A DNA stretch of 11,611 bases from RGIG2206 sp045540915 (GTDB lineage Bacteria > Bacillota > Clostridia > Oscillospirales > Acutalibacteraceae). The notes under the pieces were generated by a model, which searched no databases, was not told the origin of the DNA, and was given only the letters and a program-made list of their open reading frames with translations. Within the stretch, counting starts at the first letter, position 1, and the number at the start of each line of letters is the position of its first letter. Position numbers and translations under genes: made by a program. The stretch is from positions 1 through 11,611 of the forward strand of contig JAZQID010000014.1 of NCBI GenBank assembly GCA_045540915.1, in the 5' to 3' direction. Positions 6,881 to 11,611 of the stretch are shown one piece after another.

Positions 6881-7006
6881 ATGGAAAAAATTTGGACTGA
6901 AATGTATGATGCGGCAAAGGCCGTTCTGAATGAACGCAGTAAATGCGCGGAGTGTTGGGTCAAAAAGAATATGTGGGAAGCGAAAGCTGAAGGAGAGGAA
7001 AAATGA
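6881..7006 (+). CDS. Small 41-aa protein; N-terminus resembles cytidine deaminase (possible remnant)
   Basis: A 41-codon ORF with an ATG start, an excellent AGAGGAG ribosome binding site six bases upstream, and a TGA that overlaps the next gene's ATG (ATGA). Residues 1-19 (MEKIWTEMYDAAKAVLNER) strongly recall, from memory, the N-terminal helix of Firmicute cytidine deaminases. The catalytic part (zinc-binding H/CAE and PCxxC motifs) is absent; what follows is a short charged tail with one CxxC (C22, C25). It may therefore be a deletion remnant of a deaminase gene, kept because it couples translation to the membrane gene downstream, or a true small protein. It is too short to be an enzyme. Confidence 0.5.
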   Translation: MEKIWTEMYDAAKAVLNERSKCAECWVKKNMWEAKAEGEEK

Positions 7007-7425
7007 AACACAAAATGTATGATCCTTGTACTGCTGTTATTATAATTATTATTTTGGTTGTATGTTGTGGCATTTTGGCATTTTTGTTTTATGTTTCTGA
7101 TATGATGATTGGATTTGTTATTTCGTTATGTCTATTTATGATACCAATAGGTTTAGTCGTTGATATCTATAACTCAAGAGTGCAGATTACGAATGAATAT
7201 ATTATACACGGGTTGTTTAAGAAGAAAATCGCTATTTCTGATATTCAAACTATTGACCTCAAAGACACGGGGTTTGGAAAAAATGACGTTTGGGTACTGG
7301 GGATGGGTGAATTGGCCTTTGAGATTATTACAAAGACAGGGGATAGGCATAAGATCAGTGCAGGTTTTCTCTGCTCAGAAAAAAGGTGTTTAGCCATTAA
7401 AAAAGTGATGGAGAAGAGCCTGTAA
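7003..7425 (+). CDS. Small membrane protein with two TM helices and a PH-like domain
   Basis: A 140-aa protein. Residues about 10-31 and 33-54 are two adjacent hydrophobic helices forming a hairpin anchor. Residues 57-139 form a soluble, beta-rich region (NSRVQITNEYIIHGLFKKKIAISDI) with the pattern of bacterial PH-like (bPH/YdbT/EbsA-like) domains: the 'RV.IT.E.I...GLF.KK.I...DI' strand order, then a C-terminal helix AIKKVMEK. Such proteins usually sit on the cytoplasmic membrane and are poorly characterised. The start ATG 7003 has AAGGAG at 6990-6995 and overlaps the stop of the 41-aa ORF. It is strongly A+T-rich compared with the next gene, so it probably belongs to the same accessory patch as 5721-7006. 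The PH call is by pattern only. Confidence 0.7.
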   Translation: MKHKMYDPCTAVIIIIILVVCCGILAFLFYVSDMMIGFVISLCLFMIPIGLVVDIYNSRVQITNEYIIHGLFKKKIAISDIQTIDLKDTGFGKNDVWVLGMGELAFEIITKTGDRHKISAGFLCSEKRCLAIKKVMEKSL

Positions 7426-7472
7426 AAAAACACACTTTTCACAATCCTTCCAACCCAGAAAGGAGAACTGCT

Positions 7473-8600
7473 ATGCAAAGAGCATATTCGGATTTCACTC
7501 TGCTGGTCGACGGGAAGAGGGCCTTCCCTGAGATAATCGACTGCATCGAAAGTGCGCGTCGCTCGGTTTACATAAATATGTTCATCTGGCGCGACGATGC
7601 CATCGGCAACCGAATGGCGCAGGCGGTTCTTGCGGCGGCTGACAAGGGTGCAAAGGTATACATTTCGGTCGACCGCTACGGCGTTGTCTTGGAGAAGGCA
7701 GAGGAGTGCAAGCGCCCCTTTTTCCACAAAAGCACGACCCTCGCCGAGCGGATAAAGATACTTTCGCTCGAACTGCTCTACCCGATGAAAAACGCGCCCA
7801 AAAGGGCGACTGACCGCGAGAGCGAGCTTTACAAAAGGGTCACGTCCCATCCCAACATCACCGTCAGCCGCGACGTTTTCAAAGCCGACCACTCCAAATA
7901 CTACGTCATTGACGACGAGATACTGTTTCTGGGCGGCATCAACATCGAGGACAAGGAAAACGGCGCCGATATGCAGGGCAGAGAGTACGGCGACTATATG
8001 GCTAAGCTGGTCGGTAGGGAATACGTCGACGCCTTCCGCACCAAGATGAACGGCGGCCCCGACTGCTCGCAGGACTACGCTTTCTGCGCCAATTCAAAGA
8101 AAAACCGCCGCTTCGAAATGGAGTCACGCTACCTCCAAATGATAGACTCAGCAAGGGAGCGTTTGCACGTCACGATGGCATATTTCACGCCCTTGAAGCC
8201 ATTTGTCGATGCGCTTGTCAGGGCGCACGAGCGAGGCGTTCGAGTCACCGTTATCCTGCCGGAGCGTGCAAATTATCAGGCGGACAGCAACCTCAAGACC
8301 GCCCGCAAACTGCTTAAGGCGACCGACGGAGGCATCGAGATCTATCTTTCACCGAGGATGCTCCACACCAAGCTGGTGATGAACGACGACCTCATTTCCT
8401 TCGGGTCGACCAACATCACCAAAAAGGCCTTCCGTCAGCTTGACGAGCTGAATTTGTCGGTTAAGAATGTCGACTCCGACCTTCGCGACACCCTTGTGAG
8501 CAGTATCGCGTCGGATATGCGCGGCGCAAGGCGCGTCTACCGCCACAGCGAGATAAAATATAACCGCCTTCTCGCCTTCTTAGAAGGCTTTATAGTGTAA
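7473..8600 (+). CDS. Phospholipase D-family protein, cardiolipin-synthase-like, no membrane anchor
   Basis: A 375-aa protein with two HKD motifs of the PLD superfamily: H140-x-K142-x4-D147 with the following GGIN, and H298-x-K300-x4-D305 with GSTN. In cardiolipin synthases these two motifs form one active site that transfers a phosphatidyl group between two phosphatidylglycerol molecules. The core begins almost at once (FTLLVDGKRAFPEIIDCI), and the two N-terminal membrane helices of standard ClsA are missing, so it is a short soluble or peripherally bound form. Hydrolase or other phosphodiesterase activity cannot be excluded. The ATG is preceded by AAAGGAG at 7459-7465. Base composition returns to the G+C-rich core type. 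Its stop codon forms part of the terminator stem that follows. Confidence 0.87.
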   Translation: MQRAYSDFTLLVDGKRAFPEIIDCIESARRSVYINMFIWRDDAIGNRMAQAVLAAADKGAKVYISVDRYGVVLEKAEECKRPFFHKSTTLAERIKILSLELLYPMKNAPKRATDRESELYKRVTSHPNITVSRDVFKADHSKYYVIDDEILFLGGINIEDKENGADMQGREYGDYMAKLVGREYVDAFRTKMNGGPDCSQDYAFCANSKKNRRFEMESRYLQMIDSARERLHVTMAYFTPLKPFVDALVRAHERGVRVTVILPERANYQADSNLKTARKLLKATDGGIEIYLSPRMLHTKLVMNDDLISFGSTNITKKAFRQLDELNLSVKNVDSDLRDTLVSSIASDMRGARRVYRHSEIKYNRLLAFLEGFIV

Positions 8601-8626
8601 AAGCGCGACCGAAAGGCCGCGCTTTT
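8599..8626. terminator. Two-way intrinsic terminator between convergent genes
   Basis: AAAAGCGCGaCC / GAAA loop / GGcCGCGCTTTT form a stem with one internal A-C mismatch and A/T runs on both sides, so it gives a U tract for either transcript. It begins within the TAA of the PLD-family gene and ends at the first base of the minus-strand gene's stop codon, leaving almost no spare sequence between the two convergent genes. Confidence 0.85.
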
Positions 8627-9663
8627 CATATAATATCCTGTACAACGAGTTCTCTTATTATCGATGCGGCAAAGGGTGCAAGAAGCAGACCCCAAATCCC
8701 GAACACTCTGTACCCGATGAAGATGCATATGAGCACTATCAGGGGGCTGAGTTTTATCTGTGCGCCGATAATGTGCGGCTCGATGACGTTTCGCACGATG
8801 GTAACAACGGCATAGAGCACCGCGAGCCCCACTCCGAGCGGAATATTGCCCTGAATAAGCATCACCACCGCCCAAGGAATGAGGAATGCGCCCGTTCCCA
8901 AGATTGGCAGTATGTCTGCAAGGGCGATTATCAGGGCGAGCATCACCGCCCTTTTTACCCCCAACAAGAGCAGGCCGACCGTCAACTCAGCAAAGGTGAT
9001 GCCGAGCAGTATGCCGTACCCACGCGCAAGCCGTCTGAGCTTGCCCAGCACCACCTTGCGCACGGTGATGAACTTTTCTACCGTCTGCGGCTTGAATATC
9101 TGCCTTGCGAAGCGGCCTAACCTGTGATAATCGGCTGACACGAAGTAGCTTGCGATAACCGTCACTGCAACGCTCAGCAGGCCCGACGGAATTCGCCCTG
9201 CGATGCCCGTCAGGAATGAGGTCAGCCCCTCGAGTGCCGATTGAATAATGGCGGTCGGCGCGTCGGCTATTTGAGCCGCGAGGGACTCAGGCAGGTTTGC
9301 GTTGAGGGCGCCGGCTGCATTGCGAAAAAGTTTAGCGCATTCTTGAAGCAGGGGCAGTAGCTTCGGCAGGTGCTCGAGCCCTGCCTGAGCGGCTGAATAG
9401 AGCCCGTAGACCGCGCACCACAGCAGTCCCAAAAAGGCGAGCAGGGCGAGGGTTACGGTCAGGAACGAAGCGAGCCGACGGGGCATTTTTGTCCGCTCGC
9501 TCAGGCGGTCGATGGGCCTTTTTGTCAGCTCGGCGATAACCGCCGCGATCAGAAAGGGAAGGGCAAGTCCTAACAGATACCTGAGGGTCAGGTAAACTGC
9601 CGCCGCAATAAAAATGATATAGATTGCCTTTGTCAATCGGTCCCTTATTACCTCGGGTTGCAT
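8626..9663 (-). CDS. AI-2E/UPF0118-family membrane protein, YtvI-like
   Basis: A 345-aa polytopic membrane protein of the AI-2E family exporter/permease group. Two hydrophobic helices lie at about 12-46, one at 66-91, a central soluble amphipathic region at 95-160, and further helices from 161 to the end. Family marks are SYFVSADY at 172-179, DILPILGTG at 250-258, RNVIEPHIIG at 291-300 and GYRVFGIWGLLLAP at 317-330. The nearest characterised relatives are YtvI-type proteins of endospore formers and ion or signal exporters of the same fold; the substrate here is unknown. The start was set at ATG 9663 because AAAGGCAGGG lies six bases upstream. An upstream in-frame ATG at 9720 adds 19 polar residues and has no ribosome binding site. 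It is transcribed toward the PLD-family gene. Confidence 0.87.
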   Translation of the reverse strand: MQPEVIRDRLTKAIYIIFIAAAVYLTLRYLLGLALPFLIAAVIAELTKRPIDRLSERTKMPRRLASFLTVTLALLAFLGLLWCAVYGLYSAAQAGLEHLPKLLPLLQECAKLFRNAAGALNANLPESLAAQIADAPTAIIQSALEGLTSFLTGIAGRIPSGLLSVAVTVIASYFVSADYHRLGRFARQIFKPQTVEKFITVRKVVLGKLRRLARGYGILLGITFAELTVGLLLLGVKRAVMLALIIALADILPILGTGAFLIPWAVVMLIQGNIPLGVGLAVLYAVVTIVRNVIEPHIIGAQIKLSPLIVLICIFIGYRVFGIWGLLLAPFAASIIRELVVQDII

Positions 9664-9669
9664 ATTTTG

Positions 9670-9679
9670 CCCTGCCTTT
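9670..9679 (-). promoter_or_regulatory. Ribosome binding site deciding the YtvI-like start
   Basis: On the minus strand AAAGGCAGGG ends six bases before ATG 9663. A TATAAT hexamer on the same strand (9694-9699) could be a -10 box, but no convincing -35 partner was found, so its promoter is not called. Confidence 0.5.
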
Positions 9680-9727
9680 CTGCAAAAAATCACATTATAT
9701 TTGTATATTATTGTTTGCATATTATTC

Positions 9728-9756
9728 TTGATTACGCCGAAAGAGTGTGCTATAAT
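9728..9756 (+). promoter_or_regulatory. Sigma-A-type promoter for hom-lysC
   Basis: TTGATT (9728-9733) and TATAAT (9751-9756) are separated by exactly 17 bases. The -10 is preceded by TGC, which makes an extended TGnTATAAT. Transcription would start near 9763 and give a leader of about 60 bases before hom. Confidence 0.8.
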
Positions 9757-9779
9757 TAACTGTAATTTTTTTACTTATG

Positions 9780-9798
9780 TGAAAAAACGGTTTTTTCA
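9780..9798. repeat. Perfect 9-bp palindrome in the hom leader (operator or hairpin)
   Basis: TGAAAAAAC-G-GTTTTTTCA is a perfect inverted repeat with a one-base centre, between the predicted transcription start and the ribosome binding site. It could be a repressor binding site acting as a roadblock, or form a weak A-U hairpin in the leader. There is no U tract after it, so it is not a normal terminator, and no amino-acid-rich leader peptide or T-box element was seen. Confidence 0.5.
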
Positions 9799-9807
9799 TG
9801 ATAGGAA

Positions 9808-9813
9808 AAGGAG
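9808..9813 (+). promoter_or_regulatory. Ribosome binding site deciding the hom start
   Basis: AAGGAG sits nine bases before GTG 9823, a normal gap. It abuts the in-frame TTG at 9814 with no gap at all, which rules against that upstream start. Confidence 0.7.
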
Positions 9814-9822
9814 TTGAGAGTT

Positions 9823-11049
9823 GTGGTAGATATCGCTATTATGGGCCACGGTGTCGTCGGCTCTGGCGTAGTTGAAGTGCTTCGTCACAACTGCGAAAGT
9901 ATTACCAAGCGATCGGGCGAGACCATCAACATTAAGTATATTCTGGATCTGCGTGATTTCCCCGACAGTCCTCTTGTGGACTTCTTCATCAAGGACTTCG
10001 CCATTATCGAGCGTGACCCCGACGTAAAGATAGTTGTCGAATGCATGGGCGGCCTCCGTCCTGCCTACGACTTTGTCAAGCGTTGCTTGCTCGCGGGAAA
10101 GAGCGTTGTCACCTCCAACAAGGAGCTTATTGCTACCAAGGGCTGCGAGCTGCTCGCGATCGCCCGTCAGCGCAACCTCAACCTGCTCTTCGAGGCAAGC
10201 GTCGGCGGCGGTATTCCCATCATCCGCCCGATAGTGCAGTGCCTTGCCGCTAACGAGATATCCGACATCGTAGGTATACTTAACGGTACCACCAACTTTA
10301 TTCTCACCAAGATGGTGCGCGAGGGTATGACCTTCGACGATGCACTTGCACAGGCTCAGGAACTTGGCTATGCCGAGCGCGACCCGTCGGCCGACGTCGA
10401 CGGCATCGATGCCTGCCGCAAGATAGCCATTCTTACCTCTCTCGCCTTCGGCAAGCACGTCGACCCCGATCTCATCTACACCGAGGGCATCACCGGTATC
10501 ACCCTTACCGACGTGGCATATGCTGAAAAGTGGGGCGGTGTCATTAAACTTATTGGCCGTGTGCGCCGTTTTGAAGACGGACGGGTTATGCCGACCGTTT
10601 ATCCCGCCTTCATACCGGGATACAGCCAGCTTTCCTCGGTCGACGATGTCTTTAACGCCATAATGGTTCGCGGCGACGCCATCGGCGACGTAATGTTCTA
10701 CGGACGCGGTGCAGGCAAACTGCCCACAGCGAGCGCTGTCGTTGCCGACGTAGTCGACTGCGTCAAGCACATCAAAGCGCGCAAGTATCTCTATTGGGAA
10801 GAGAGTATGCCCGGCTACGTCAAGGATCACTCCTTGGCAGAGGGTGAGATGTTCCTGCGCGCAGAGACCGATGACTATACTGCGGCGCGCGCCTTCGTTG
10901 AGTCGCACTTCAAGGTCATCGATGAGCTCAGCGACCCCAACGGCAAGGAGATCGCCCTTATCATTATGGGTGTCGAGGGCGAGATCAGGAAGACCCTCGT
11001 TTCAAGCGAATTGCTCGACGTTAAGTCGCTTATTCACGTAATGGAATAA
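9823..11049 (+). CDS. hom: Homoserine dehydrogenase, monofunctional
   Basis: A 408-aa enzyme that reduces aspartate semialdehyde to homoserine with NAD(P)H, at the branch toward threonine and methionine. The N-terminal Rossmann loop is GHGVVGSG (8-15). The SNKELIA block with K100 and the EASVGGGIP block (124-132) follow, then NGTTNFIL (154-161) and the substrate-binding stretch ERDPSADVDGIDACRKIA (185-202) with K200. Residues about 341-408 are ACT-like in position but short and weakly patterned, so threonine feedback may be altered or absent. GTG 9823 was chosen from the spacing to AAGGAG. It is the first gene after a strong sigma-A-type promoter, and the aspartate kinase gene follows after 32 bases, so the two are an operon feeding the same pathway. 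Confidence 0.95.
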   Translation: MVDIAIMGHGVVGSGVVEVLRHNCESITKRSGETINIKYILDLRDFPDSPLVDFFIKDFAIIERDPDVKIVVECMGGLRPAYDFVKRCLLAGKSVVTSNKELIATKGCELLAIARQRNLNLLFEASVGGGIPIIRPIVQCLAANEISDIVGILNGTTNFILTKMVREGMTFDDALAQAQELGYAERDPSADVDGIDACRKIAILTSLAFGKHVDPDLIYTEGITGITLTDVAYAEKWGGVIKLIGRVRRFEDGRVMPTVYPAFIPGYSQLSSVDDVFNAIMVRGDAIGDVMFYGRGAGKLPTASAVVADVVDCVKHIKARKYLYWEESMPGYVKDHSLAEGEMFLRAETDDYTAARAFVESHFKVIDELSDPNGKEIALIIMGVEGEIRKTLVSSELLDVKSLIHVME

Positions 11050-11081
11050 GCGGTTGGACTCATATTTGGAGGTTTAGTGAA

Positions 11082-11611
11082 ATGTCATTGATCGTACAAA
11101 AGTTTGGCGGCAGTTCGGTCGCCAACGCAGAGCGTGTAATGAACGTCGCCCGTATCATTACCGATACCTACAAGGCGGGCAACAGCGTCGTTGTTGCCGT
11201 CTCGGCTCAGGGCGACACCACCGACGACCTTATCGAAAAGGCCAAGGAGATCAATCCCAACGCATCAAAGCGCGAGATGGATATGCTCCTTTCGGCAGGA
11301 GAGCAGATATCTATCTCCCTGCTTGCTATGGCCATTGAGTCGCTCGGCTATCCGGTCGTTTCGCTTCTCGGCTGGCAGGCCGGAGTCCAGACCGACTCCA
11401 ACTACGGCGTTGCCAAGATCAAGTCGGTCGCTTCTGAGCGTCTTACCGCCGAACTGGCCAAGAAGAACATCGTTATCGTCGCAGGTTTTCAGGGCATCAA
11501 CAAGTACGAGGATATCACCACCCTCGGACGCGGAGGCTCGGATACCAGCGCGGTGGCTCTTGCCTGTGCCCTGAGGGCAGACAAGTGCCAGATATACACC
11601 GATGTTGACGG
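11082..11611 (+). CDS. lysC: Aspartate kinase, 3'-truncated by window edge
   Basis: The first 176 codons of aspartate kinase, which phosphorylates aspartate in the first step of lysine, threonine and methionine synthesis. KFGGSSV at 7-13 is the family's ATP/aspartate-binding signature. VVVAVSAQGDTTDDL near 40-54 and GRGGSDTSAVALA near 149-161 complete the amino-acid-kinase core. The usual final T of GGSDTT is S here, a mild substitution. The C-terminal ACT regulatory domains lie beyond the window, so feedback class cannot be judged. The ATG has TGGAGG at 11067-11072, and the gene shares the hom promoter. Confidence 0.95.
   Translation, partial: MSLIVQKFGGSSVANAERVMNVARIITDTYKAGNSVVVAVSAQGDTTDDLIEKAKEINPNASKREMDMLLSAGEQISISLLAMAIESLGYPVVSLLGWQAGVQTDSNYGVAKIKSVASERLTAELAKKNIVIVAGFQGINKYEDITTLGRGGSDTSAVALACALRADKCQIYTDVD

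Noticed and set aside
9664..9720. 19-residue N-terminal extension of the YtvI-like protein from ATG 9720
   Set aside because: No ribosome binding site upstream, and the possible minus-strand -10 box (9694-9699) falls inside it; ATG 9663 is better supported.
9814..9816. TTG as start of homoserine dehydrogenase
   Set aside because: It directly abuts the AAGGAG site with no spacer; GTG 9823 has the right gap.
9757..9822. T-box, lysine or threonine riboswitch/attenuator in the hom leader
   Set aside because: The leader is only about 60 bases, with no T-box sequence, no leader peptide rich in Thr or Ile codons and no terminator hairpin with a U tract.
9796..10908. Long open frame antisense to homoserine dehydrogenase (370 codons)
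   Set aside because: It is entirely within hom on the other strand, with no family resemblance; shadow frame.

Overview
The window looks like the chromosome of a Gram-positive, spore-forming Clostridia-type bacterium, probably an uncultured gut Oscillospiraceae or relative. The grounds are strong AGGAGG-type ribosome binding sites, a TTGATT-N17-TATAAT sigma-A-type promoter, a YtvI-like membrane protein of the kind found in endospore formers, two RlmCD/RumA-type rRNA methyltransferase paralogues, and a monofunctional hom-lysC pair. The species assignment is inference; no rRNA or other marker lies in the window. Core genes are G+C-rich with many GAC, GGC and GTC codons. Two stretches, about 2.47-4.57 kb and 5.72-7.43 kb, are visibly more A+T-rich and look accessory.

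Layout. 1-1042 is the 3' part of a U32-family (RlhA/TrhP-like) gene, followed by a perfect 10-bp hairpin. 1100-2467 is an RlmD/RumA-type 23S rRNA uracil-5-methyltransferase with a TRAM domain. 2500-4568 is an A+T-rich pair with overlapping stop and start: a zinc-ribbon PP-loop ATPase related to N-acetyl-sugar amidotransferases, and a flavodoxin-like/2x[4Fe-4S] ferredoxin (EFR1 type). 4578-5720 is a second RlmD-type methyltransferase, without a TRAM domain.

5721-7425 is an accessory patch at the 3' end of that second methyltransferase gene. It holds an unrecognised 350-aa gene, a displaced duplicate of the methyltransferase gene's 3' end (18 bp identical, continuing in frame to a stop), a 41-codon ORF resembling the N-terminus of cytidine deaminase, and a membrane-anchored PH-like protein. 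The exact 18-bp repeat on both sides of the 350-aa gene is what insertion at the end of a gene leaves behind.

7473-8600 is a phospholipase-D/cardiolipin-synthase-family protein. It converges through a two-way terminator on a minus-strand AI-2E/YtvI-family membrane protein (8626-9663). A sigma-A-type promoter at 9728-9756 then reads rightward into homoserine dehydrogenase (9823-11049) and the start of aspartate kinase (11082 to the window end), a threonine/methionine/lysine pathway operon.

Most unusual points: the att-like duplication of the methyltransferase 3' end around an orphan gene, and the PP-loop/flavodoxin-ferredoxin pair lodged between two methyltransferase paralogues. No CRISPR array, tRNA, rRNA, transposase or integrase was seen. 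No gene-free stretch exceeds 300 bases; the longest, about 160 bases at 9664-9822, holds the hom promoter, a palindrome and two ribosome binding sites.
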